Assembly: GCA_030654205.1 (NCBI GenBank)
Contig: JAURXW010000501.1
Location: 1 to 8,118 of the forward strand
Direction of reading: 5' to 3'
Length of the DNA: 8,118 bases
Source: Bacteriovorax sp.
GTDB lineage: Bacteria > Bdellovibrionota > Bacteriovoracia > Bacteriovoracales > Bacteriovoracaceae
Under the pieces are notes generated by a model. It did no database searches. It was not told the origin of the DNA and saw only the letters and a list, made by a program, of their open reading frames with translations. A program made the position numbers and the translations under genes. This document shows, one piece after another, positions 1-6,153 of this stretch. Every line of letters begins with the position of its first letter. The first letter of the stretch is position 1.

Positions 1-155
1 AGAAGTGCAAAAGTTAGATTAATGACAAAAAACACAACTACATAAATAAAAAAAACTCTAAGCCAACTAATTTTTAAAAGAGTGTGGTAGAGGTCCCGGT
101 GTCTTTTATCAGGAGAGTTTTTTTTAATAACCTTTATTGTATCATTTTTTTTCAT
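1..155 (-). CDS. KirBac-type inward-rectifier potassium channel, N-terminal fragment (cut by window edge)
   Basis: Reading down from an ATG at 155-153 gives 51 residues before the window ends. After a basic start (MKKNDTIKVIKKN) comes DLYHTLLKISW followed by a run of hydrophobic residues to NLTFAL. The pattern D-x-Y-H-x-LL-x-x-SW-x-x-F-hydrophobic-N-x-x-FAL matches, from memory, the slide helix and first membrane helix of bacterial Kir channels, which pass K+ across the inner membrane. The pore loop, selectivity filter and cytoplasmic immunoglobulin-like domain lie outside the window, so the call rests on this segment only. An in-frame TAA 9 nt before the ATG excludes a longer start. The ATG is 4 nt past the ABC-F stop codon and has only a poor, distant CTTAGG as ribosome site, so translation is probably coupled to the ABC-F gene in one operon. 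An unrelated membrane protein is possible but less likely. Confidence 0.72.
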   Translation of the reverse strand, partial: MKKNDTIKVIKKNSPDKRHRDLYHTLLKISWLRVFFIYVVVFFVINLTFAL

Positions 156-159
156 TGTA

Positions 160-1743
160 TTAGTTTAAGCCTAAGTATTCATCGAATGTTTTTTCTTCGT
201 CAATAATTGTTCCATTTGGTTGGATATCGATAATACGATTGGCAACTGTTTGAACAAATTCGTGATCGTGGCAAGAAAAAATTAAAGCAGAATCATATTT
301 TTTTAAACCTTCGTTTACAGAAGTAATACTCTCAAGATCCAAGTGATTAGTTGGACCATCCATTATTAAAACATTTGGTGCTTCTAACATCATTTTTGAA
401 AGCATCATGCGAACCTTTTCTCCACCAGAGAGAACGTTGGTTTTTTTAAGTGCTTCTTCACCAGAAAAAAGCATACGTCCTAAAAATCCTCGAACAAATG
501 ATTCGTCTTTATCTTCAGAAAAGTCTCGTAACCAGTCGACTAAATTATATTTACCTTCGACAAAAAACTGAGAGTTGTCAGATGGGAAATATGAACGTTG
601 AGCTGTAACTCCCCAGTTAACTGCTCCCGAATCAGGCTTGGTTACCCCGGCCAGAATATCCATTAATACACCCTTTGCCAGGTCGTCACCTAAAAGGACA
701 ATTTTATCTGATTTTCTAACTTGAAAAGAAATATTTTTAAAGAGAACTTTACCATCAATAGTTTTAGAAAGTTTTTCAACATTCAAAACATCTTTTCCAA
801 TTTCTTTTTTAGGTTTAAAAATAATAAAAGGATATTTCCTCGTTGAAGGTTTAATATCTTCAAGCGTAATTTTATCGAGAGTTTTTTGTCTTGAAGTGGC
901 CTGCTTAGACTTTGAAGCATTGGCACTAAAGCGTGCGATAAAGTCTTTTAGTTCCTTCATTTTTTCTTCAGTCTTTTTGTTTTGGTTAGACTTTAAAGTC
1001 ATGGCCAGCTGAGACGATTGGTACCAAAAGTCATAGTTACCAGAGAAAACTTGAATCTTTCCAAAATCAATATCGGCCATATGAGTACATACTTTATTCA
1101 AAAAATGTCTATCGTGGGATACAACGATAACGGTATTTTGAAAATCGGCCAAGAAATTCTCAAGCCAGTGAATTGCTTTGATATCTAAATGGTTAGTAGG
1201 CTCATCTAGTAATAGAATATCTGGCTTTCCGAAAAGGGCCTGGGCGAGGAGAACTTTTACTTTATCACCGCCATTTAGTTCATTCATTTGGCGCGATAAT
1301 AATTCTTCTTTAATTCCTAGACCTGATAAAAGTGTGGCCGCTTCTGATTCTGCTTCCCAGCCGTTCATTTCAGAAAACGTAGCTTCTAGATCTGCTGCGC
1401 GAAGACCGTCATCATCAGAAAAATCTTCTTTGGCGTACAAGGCATCTTTTTCTTCCATTATTTCTAAAAGTTTTTTGTTGCCCATGATAACAACTTTTAA
1501 AACTTCGATATCATCAAATAAAAAGTGATCCTGTTTTAGCACTGAAAGCCGCTGCCCTGGAGTAATGAAAACATTTCCAGTGGACGAAGGAATTTCACCG
1601 GCCAAAATTTTAAGAAAAGTTGATTTTCCTGCGCCATTTGCCCCGATTAATCCGTAACAATTTCCTGGAGTAAATTTAATGTCCACATCTTCAAAAAGTT
1701 TACGTGCACCATAACGAAGGCCCACATTCTGGCAAATAATCAT
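160..1743 (-). CDS. ybiT: ABC-F family ATPase, YbiT type, with degenerate second nucleotide-binding domain
   Basis: A soluble protein with two ATPase domains and no membrane part; 527 aa is close to E. coli YbiT (530). ABC-F proteins bind the ribosomal E site and act on stalled or initiating ribosomes. Domain 1 is complete: Walker A GANGAGKST (34-42), signature LNGGDK (156-161), Walker B ILLLDE (176-181), switch histidine H210. The linker (about 240-310) carries RFSANASKSKQATSR (271-285), a YbiT hallmark. Domain 2 keeps a good signature LSGGEK (438-443), LD469 and H492. Its Walker A position, however, reads GDDLAKGVL (352-360), its Q-loop glutamine is absent near 385-388, and the catalytic glutamate is glycine (MDGPTNHLD, G463). 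Only the site formed by Walker motifs 1 and signature 2 should hydrolyse ATP. The start is supported by AAAGGA 5 nt upstream. It is the first gene of an operon running into the putative Kir channel. Confidence 0.93.
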   Translation of the reverse strand: MIICQNVGLRYGARKLFEDVDIKFTPGNCYGLIGANGAGKSTFLKILAGEIPSSTGNVFITPGQRLSVLKQDHFLFDDIEVLKVVIMGNKKLLEIMEEKDALYAKEDFSDDDGLRAADLEATFSEMNGWEAESEAATLLSGLGIKEELLSRQMNELNGGDKVKVLLAQALFGKPDILLLDEPTNHLDIKAIHWLENFLADFQNTVIVVSHDRHFLNKVCTHMADIDFGKIQVFSGNYDFWYQSSQLAMTLKSNQNKKTEEKMKELKDFIARFSANASKSKQATSRQKTLDKITLEDIKPSTRKYPFIIFKPKKEIGKDVLNVEKLSKTIDGKVLFKNISFQVRKSDKIVLLGDDLAKGVLMDILAGVTKPDSGAVNWGVTAQRSYFPSDNSQFFVEGKYNLVDWLRDFSEDKDESFVRGFLGRMLFSGEEALKKTNVLSGGEKVRMMLSKMMLEAPNVLIMDGPTNHLDLESITSVNEGLKKYDSALIFSCHDHEFVQTVANRIIDIQPNGTIIDEEKTFDEYLGLN

Positions 1744-1781
1744 AATTATCCTTTAAAGGTTCGCAGTTTTCTTATTTTTAC

Positions 1782-1810
1782 TTTTTAGCGCGAATGAGAG
1801 TAAATGTCAG
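1782..1810 (-). promoter_or_regulatory. sigma70-like promoter of the ABC-F gene
   Basis: On the minus strand CTGACA (1810-1805, 5/6 to TTGACA) is followed after 17 bp by TAAAAA (1787-1782, 4/6 to TATAAT). A start near 1775 would give a leader of about 30 nt containing the AAAGGA ribosome site. The -35 lies inside the 16-bp palindrome at 1802-1817. This is a consensus match only. Confidence 0.45.
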
Positions 1811-1817
1811 GACATTT
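1802..1817. promoter_or_regulatory. 16-bp palindrome, candidate operator between divergent genes
   Basis: AAATGTC-AG-GACATTT has perfect 7-bp arms around a 2-bp centre. It covers the -35 of the ABC-F promoter and ends 9 bp before the -35 of the opposite promoter. That is where a dimeric regulator could control one or both transcripts. The binding protein cannot be told from this window, and no regulator gene is adjacent. The tight 2-bp centre argues against a transcribed hairpin. Confidence 0.45.
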
Positions 1818-1826
1818 TCCAGCGGA

Positions 1827-1856
1827 TTTACAAGAACTTTGCACATTGTGTAAAAT
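1827..1856 (+). promoter_or_regulatory. sigma70-like promoter of the small-ORF/rapA operon
   Basis: TTTACA (1827-1832, 5/6) and TAAAAT (1851-1856, 5/6) are separated by 18 bp. Transcription would start near 1863, leaving a leader of about 73 nt before the ATG at 1936. A second weak -10-like TATAAC at 1897-1902 lacks a fitting -35. This is a consensus match only. Confidence 0.45.
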
Positions 1857-1935
1857 TCTAAGGTGGACGAATAGCTTTTTAGAAGGTTAAACAACATATA
1901 ACACTTAATTATTTACGACTCAAGGAGTAATACCT

Positions 1936-2193
1936 ATGAGAAATGAGATGGATTTTGTCCCAAAAAATGACACGGCCAGACTAGCAGTTGAACGGGCCCG
2001 CAAAATTGTGAAAGAAAACAACGAAATGATCATTAAATTGAAAGAAGATTCAAATATTGAATCAAAAGAGTTTGATACTTTTAGCGAAGCCTCAAATTTT
2101 TCTTACGAAGACTCTTACGCAAGTGATCTTTATAAAATAAAATCAAGTAACGGAATTAGTGATTTTTTTAAAGATATATTTGGTGCCTTCTAG
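1936..2193 (+). CDS. hypothetical acidic small protein (85 aa), first gene of the rapA operon
   Basis: I do not recognise a family. The start ATG has an excellent AAGGAG site at 1922-1927 with 8 nt spacing, which favours Met1 over Met5. Residues about 12-38 (DTARLAVERARKIVKEN onward) look like one amphipathic, highly charged helix. Residues 39-70 are rich in Ser, Glu, Asp and aromatic residues and probably flexible. The C-terminus GISDFFKDIFGAF (73-85) could form a short amphipathic helix that docks on a partner or membrane. There is no signal peptide, membrane helix or cysteine. A gap of 35 nt separates it from the 45-aa gene, and rapA follows with no terminator visible between, so the three genes are probably one transcript. 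A role linked to RNA polymerase or RapA is only a guess from position. Confidence 0.8.
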   Translation: MRNEMDFVPKNDTARLAVERARKIVKENNEMIIKLKEDSNIESKEFDTFSEASNFSYEDSYASDLYKIKSSNGISDFFKDIFGAF

Positions 2194-2217
2194 CTTTTGG
2201 GGAAGGACCACAACGTT

Positions 2218-2222
2218 AGGAG
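2218..2222 (+). promoter_or_regulatory. ribosome binding site fixing a GTG start
   Basis: AGGAG lies 6 nt before the GTG at 2229. It is the main evidence that the 45-codon frame from 2229 is translated. Confidence 0.7.
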
Positions 2223-2228
2223 TATTCA

Positions 2229-2366
2229 GTGTCTAAATTAAAAAGTAATAAACATCAAAAAAGCCATCTTACTGTAGAAGATAAAAAACTTGGTAAAGTC
2301 CATGTTTATATTCTGATTGCCATGATTGCGATTGGAATCGCCATCGCTTTATTTAACATGCAATAA
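2229..2366 (+). CDS. small single-helix membrane protein (45 aa), tail-anchored type
   Basis: A GTG start with AGGAG 6 nt upstream opens a 45-codon frame ending TAA at 2364-2366. The first half is basic and soluble (SKLKSNKHQKSH, then TVEDKKLGKVH). Residues 26-42 (VYILIAMIAIGIAIALF) form one hydrophobic helix, with only NMQ after it. The basic N-terminus predicts an N-in, tail-anchored inner-membrane protein. The helix contains small-residue spacing (A31, A34, G36, A38, A40) that could support helix packing. No family is recognised. It lies 30 nt ahead of rapA and 35 nt behind the 85-aa gene, all in the same direction, so co-transcription is likely. That it is a gene is well supported by the ribosome site, the frame and the membrane-type composition; its function is unknown. 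Confidence 0.78.
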   Translation: MSKLKSNKHQKSHLTVEDKKLGKVHVYILIAMIAIGIAIALFNMQ

Positions 2367-2384
2367 TAGAAAAAACATTTCACG

Positions 2385-2389
2385 AAGGA
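2385..2389 (+). promoter_or_regulatory. ribosome binding site fixing the GTG start of rapA
   Basis: AAGGA ends 7 nt before GTG at 2397. That start gives MSLLKVGQRYMSETEPELGL, which lines up with the E. coli RapA N-terminus (VGQRY for LGQRW), so GTG is the true start rather than the internal ATG at residue 11. Confidence 0.75.
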
Positions 2390-2396
2390 CATTTAA

Positions 2397-5099
2397 GTGA
2401 GTTTATTGAAAGTAGGCCAGCGCTACATGAGCGAAACTGAGCCTGAGTTAGGTCTTGGAACAATTTCATTTGTAGAATCTAAGATTGTGAAGATATTATT
2501 TCCGGCCAGTAAGTCTGAACGCACGTACGGAACTAAAAGTGCTCCCATCAAACGTGTTGTTTTTTTTGCAGGTGATGAGATTTCTCTGCGTAGTGGGAGC
2601 AAGCACACGGTTGAATCTATTATTGAAGACGAAGGCCTTATTACATATATCATTAACGATGAACTAAAATTTGTAGAAGCAGAGCTCTCAGATGCTATTA
2701 GCTTCAATAGACCCGAAGAGCGTTTGTTTAATGGAAATATTGATACATCAACACTTTTTGATCTGCGCTTTAAAACTCAAGTGAATAAAAATCGCCTGAC
2801 TCAAAGTCCCGTTCGTGGATTTGTCGGTGGAAGAATGGCCCTTTTACCTCACCAGTTTTATGTGGCCCATCAGATTGCAGATAGGCCTATTCCAAGAGTT
2901 CTTCTGGCCGATGAAGTAGGTCTTGGAAAAACAATTGAAGCAGGTCTTGCACTTCATCATTTAATTCTTAGTGAGCGAGTCAAGCGCGCTCTGATTTTAG
3001 TTCCAGATTCACTTGTTTATCAGTGGTTTGTGGAAATGTTTCGAAAATTTAATTTAACTTTTACAACTCTTAATCAAGAAACTCATCTTGAGCCAGGAAC
3101 AAATCCATTTCTAGATAGTGATTTTGTAATTGTGAATATTGGATTATTAAAAGGGGCACCAATGGCCCTGGAAATGCTGGCCCAAGCGACATGGGATTTA
3201 ATGATAGTTGATGAGGCCCATCAGCTAAAATGGTCGCAGGAAAAAGTTTCGATTGAATACCAAATTGTTGAACGTATTGCTAAGAAGACAAAAGGACTAT
3301 TGCTTCTGACGGCGACACCCGAGCAGCTAGGATTGGAAGGACATTTTGCTCGTTTAAAACTGCTGGATCCCAATCGCTTTTTTGATTATCACGAATTTTT
3401 AGAAGAAATGAGTCACTATGATACAGTGGCCGATGAAGCCCGTGCCTTGGTGGCCAAAAATACCCCTGAAGCAGATATTGAAATTCAAAAATTACAAGAC
3501 TTGCATGGGACAGGACGAATCTTTTTTAGAAATACTAGAGCTCGAATGGGTCATGTCTTTTCCTTTTTTCCAAAGCGTGTGCTTCACGCTTACCCACTCG
3601 AAAGTAAAAAAACTCATTATTTGAGTATTGAAGATGAAGAAGCTATTGGACCAAGTTTTGAATTAAAATTAGAATGGCTTTGTGAATTTTTGACAAAAAA
3701 TCGTAGAGAAAAAATTCTTTTAATCACTAAATCAAAAACTAAAGTTTTAGAATTAGAAAAAATTCTTAAAGAACGAATTGCAAGTTTAAATATTGGCGTT
3801 TTCCATTCAGGATTGTCCTTTGTTGCCCGCGATCGCCAGGCCGCTTATTTTGCGGATCCAGAAGGAGCGCAAATTCTTCTTTGTACTGAAATTGGAAGTG
3901 AAGGACGAAATTTTGAATTTGCTCATCATTTAGTTTTATTTGACCTTCCTTTATATCCTGATTTATTAGAACAAAGAATTGGAAGACTTGATCGTATCGG
4001 ACAAAGTGCAGACATAAATATACATATGCCTTACGTGCTAAGTTCCTACGAAGAAATTCTTTTTAATTGGTATCATGTGGGTCTTAATGCTTTTGAGCAA
4101 TCTGCCAAAGGGGCGAGTATTGTACATCAACAACTTCAGGGTCTTTTAGAAGAATATTTAAATCAACCTGAGATCTGTCTAAAAAATCCAGAAATATTAA
4201 AACAATTTTTAACAACAACCAAAAATGAATATATAGAAGTCGTAAAAAAACTGGAAGAGGGGAGAGATATTCTCGTTGAATTAAATTCCTTTAACGAAGC
4301 GAAAGCTGAAGTTCTTTTAAGTGAAATTAGAAAATTTGATGATGAATCAAATTTACCAAATTATATGAGTGAGGTTTTTCAAGAATTGGGAGTTGATATT
4401 GAAGATCTCGAGGACAATATTTATTATATTAAGCCAAGTGATAATATGTATGTCCCGCATTTTCCAGGTTTAGACAGTGAAGGAGTGAGAATAACTTACG
4501 ACCGAAAGACTGCAAGAAAAAGAGAAGATGTAGAATTTTTAACATGGGATCATCCCATGGTTGTCAGTATTATGGATTTAATTATTAGCAATACATTTGG
4601 AAATGTAACGGTAATGATGAGAAAAAAGACAGGTCAAACTAAAACTTTTATTGAAGCCTATTTTAAATTGTATGTAATTGCTCCAAAAAATTTATCACCT
4701 GAACGCTATTTTCCACCGACTCCTATTAGGATTTTAGTGGATAGTACGGGAGAAGATTTTTCAGACAAGTGGAGTAAGGAAGATATTGATGATCGAGCGG
4801 TTATGGCCGATGTTGAAACGGTTAAAAAAGCTCGTGGATTACCAAAGACCGCCATTCAAAAAGTTCTAAAGCAAGCACATCAACATGCCCTAGTTCGCGC
4901 AGAGGAGTTAAAAGTGATTTATAAAAAGGCGATGATGGATAAACTCTCTGCAGAAAAAGAAAGATTAATAAAGCTAAAAGAAGTTAATCCAATCGTACGC
5001 ACCGAAGAAATCGATGCGCTTACAATTCAGATGCTGATGCTTAATAAAAGTTATAATAATGCAGATATTATACTAGATTCAATTCGAGTTATTTTTTAA
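2397..5099 (+). CDS. rapA: RNA polymerase-associated protein RapA (HepA), Swi2/Snf2 ATPase
   Basis: RapA binds RNA polymerase and uses ATP-driven translocation to release stalled or post-termination complexes, recycling the enzyme. The N-terminal beta domain (1-100) carries VGQRYMSETEPELGLGT. Helicase core motifs seen are: DEVGLGKTIEAG (172-183, Walker A lysine K178), DEAH (272-275), TATPEQ (305-310), TEIGSEGRNF (497-506) and QRIGRLDRIGQ (526-536). The RapA-specific C-terminal part is present, with SDNMYVPHFPGL (681-692), FLTWDHP (714-720), RYFPPTPIRIL (770-780) and a final helical region with NPIVRTEEIDAL (864-875). At 900 aa it is shorter than the E. coli protein (968). Compared from memory, the gaps fall near residues 350-370 and 405-420, outside the catalytic motifs. 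It is the last gene of the operon and ends at a terminator inside the convergent HD gene. Confidence 0.96.
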   Translation: MSLLKVGQRYMSETEPELGLGTISFVESKIVKILFPASKSERTYGTKSAPIKRVVFFAGDEISLRSGSKHTVESIIEDEGLITYIINDELKFVEAELSDAISFNRPEERLFNGNIDTSTLFDLRFKTQVNKNRLTQSPVRGFVGGRMALLPHQFYVAHQIADRPIPRVLLADEVGLGKTIEAGLALHHLILSERVKRALILVPDSLVYQWFVEMFRKFNLTFTTLNQETHLEPGTNPFLDSDFVIVNIGLLKGAPMALEMLAQATWDLMIVDEAHQLKWSQEKVSIEYQIVERIAKKTKGLLLLTATPEQLGLEGHFARLKLLDPNRFFDYHEFLEEMSHYDTVADEARALVAKNTPEADIEIQKLQDLHGTGRIFFRNTRARMGHVFSFFPKRVLHAYPLESKKTHYLSIEDEEAIGPSFELKLEWLCEFLTKNRREKILLITKSKTKVLELEKILKERIASLNIGVFHSGLSFVARDRQAAYFADPEGAQILLCTEIGSEGRNFEFAHHLVLFDLPLYPDLLEQRIGRLDRIGQSADINIHMPYVLSSYEEILFNWYHVGLNAFEQSAKGASIVHQQLQGLLEEYLNQPEICLKNPEILKQFLTTTKNEYIEVVKKLEEGRDILVELNSFNEAKAEVLLSEIRKFDDESNLPNYMSEVFQELGVDIEDLEDNIYYIKPSDNMYVPHFPGLDSEGVRITYDRKTARKREDVEFLTWDHPMVVSIMDLIISNTFGNVTVMMRKKTGQTKTFIEAYFKLYVIAPKNLSPERYFPPTPIRILVDSTGEDFSDKWSKEDIDDRAVMADVETVKKARGLPKTAIQKVLKQAHQHALVRAEELKVIYKKAMMDKLSAEKERLIKLKEVNPIVRTEEIDALTIQMLMLNKSYNNADIILDSIRVIF

Positions 5100-5102
5100 A
5101 GA

Positions 5103-6044
5103 TTAATCAAGAAGTCCTTCAGTATGGAGGACTTTTTTAAATTCATTAAGTAGATCAAGACTATAATTTCCCAACTCATCAATCATCATATCTTTAAGAG
5201 TCTGCATGGGGGTTGTTTTATTAGTAATGGTTCTTTTGTCGTAATTATTAACCATCGCTAATATTTCTTCCAAACGAGTAAGTTTTTTCTTTTTATTAGG
5301 ACCTTGTCCACTAAGAGTTTCTTCATGATTTGCAACTAATTCTAAGATGGCCTTATTTACGTAGGGCTTATCTTGAAGCAGGGATATAGCATCTTTTGTG
5401 TGCAAATAATAAACTCGTTTATCGTCGTTACTTAGAAGTTTTCGAGGTTTATAAAACAAAGGTAGATCATTTTTATTCATTTGTGGAATAGCGATGTCGT
5501 GAATTAAGGCAGCGGTTCCTAAATCATCAAGTTCTTGTTCTGAGCATTTCATAATTTCAGCTAGCTTAACTGAAAGCGCGCAAACATTTAAAGAATGTTT
5601 AATGAGCTCTTCATTTTTTTCAACTTTTTTACCGAATATTTTTTTAAGGGCATCTGGATTGTTTTTAATAACCTGACGTAAACTTTTTGCAGCAGTTTCA
5701 GTCATGCGGTATGCACTTTCACTGCCCGGGTTGGATTGCATTCTCTCGACCGCAGAAGAAGCAGCTCCTTCGACCATTTGAATTTTTTCATCACTTCCAA
5801 TCTTGTTATCTGAAAGTGTTTCCGAAAGAAGATTATCCAAAAAATTTTGATAATTTAGTTCATCTGATTCAGTAATAAAAAATTTTGCAATTTTTTGAAC
5901 TTTTAATTTTGTGTATTTGTCTTCGGTGAGTTGTTCCCCTTTTTTTACATAACAAAGATACTGATCTTTAAAAAAGATATGCAGATCAAAAGTTAAATTT
6001 TTAAGTGGCTTGACGGTCGAAATGCGCAATGGAGTATAATCCAT
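5103..6044 (-). CDS. HD-domain protein, degenerate HD-GYP type
   Basis: The fold resembles HD-GYP cyclic-di-GMP phosphodiesterases, but catalysis is doubtful. Residues 10-75 form an N-terminal domain (FDLHIFFKDQYLCYVKKGEQL) of the kind often found ahead of HD-GYP domains. Residues 80-140 are a helical linker. The HD part has H150 (KHSLNVCALSVKLAEI), the HD pair H182-D183 (AALIHDIAIPQM), H215, N239-H240-E241 and D269 (MVNNYDKRT). The usual HDIGK is HDIAI, HHE is NHE, and DGxGYP is reduced to SGQGP (245-249). Some metal ligands remain, so weak activity, another substrate or a pure c-di-GMP or protein-binding role are all possible. No membrane helix is seen. The start has AGGA 5 nt upstream and a separate promoter. 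Its last 8-9 codons also encode the rapA terminator. Confidence 0.85.
   Translation of the reverse strand: MDYTPLRISTVKPLKNLTFDLHIFFKDQYLCYVKKGEQLTEDKYTKLKVQKIAKFFITESDELNYQNFLDNLLSETLSDNKIGSDEKIQMVEGAASSAVERMQSNPGSESAYRMTETAAKSLRQVIKNNPDALKKIFGKKVEKNEELIKHSLNVCALSVKLAEIMKCSEQELDDLGTAALIHDIAIPQMNKNDLPLFYKPRKLLSNDDKRVYYLHTKDAISLLQDKPYVNKAILELVANHEETLSGQGPNKKKKLTRLEEILAMVNNYDKRTITNKTTPMQTLKDMMIDELGNYSLDLLNEFKKVLHTEGLLD
5112..5138 (+). terminator. rho-independent terminator of the rapA operon, inside the convergent HD gene
   Basis: AAGTCCTTC (5112-5120) pairs with GGAGGACTT (5126-5134), including one T-G wobble, around a 5-nt AGTAT loop. The T run 5133-5138 follows. The oriented T tract favours plus-strand termination. 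The element begins 12 nt after the rapA stop and lies within codons 303-311 of the minus-strand HD gene. Confidence 0.8.
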
Positions 6045-6071
6045 AAATATCCTATGATTGTTAATTTCTTA

Positions 6072-6099
6072 ATGATAGGGCAAATATGTAAAATTTCAA
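6072..6099 (-). promoter_or_regulatory. sigma70-like promoter of the HD-domain gene
   Basis: On the minus strand TTGAAA (6099-6094, 5/6) and TATCAT (6077-6072, 5/6) are 16 bp apart. The predicted start near 6066 gives a leader of about 22 nt that holds AGGA. It lies just past the terminator hairpin of the histidine kinase, so the HD gene is probably transcribed on its own. Confidence 0.6.
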
Positions 6100-6119
6100 T
6101 TTGAGTTTTTAGAAAAATG

Positions 6120-6153
6120 AAAAAACAATAGTCTACTTAATTACTTAAGTAGA
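6120..6153 (-). terminator. terminator-like hairpin of the histidine kinase gene, spanning its stop codon
   Basis: On the minus strand TCTACTTAA (6153-6145) and TTAAGTAGA (6140-6132) form perfect 9-bp arms around a 4-nt loop. A T run at 6125-6120 follows 6 nt after the stem. The kinase stop codon TAA (6139-6137) lies in the second arm. The stem is A/T-rich and the T run is slightly displaced, so termination may be partial. Confidence 0.5.

Noticed and set aside
1178..1528. Open frame of 116 codons on the plus strand opposite the ABC-F gene, and similar shorter frames opposite or within rapA, the HD gene and the kinase
   Set aside because: They lie fully inside strongly supported genes, have low-complexity Ser-rich or arbitrary translations, and lack good ribosome sites. 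They are frame shadows.
1744..1935. Possible small RNA or riboswitch in the 192-bp divergent gap
   Set aside because: Apart from the palindrome and two promoters I find no stable long stem or terminator, so there is no support for an RNA gene.
4980..5102. Terminator for the HD-domain gene within the end of rapA
   Set aside because: The minus strand past 5103 is AT-rich but shows no stem followed by a T run.
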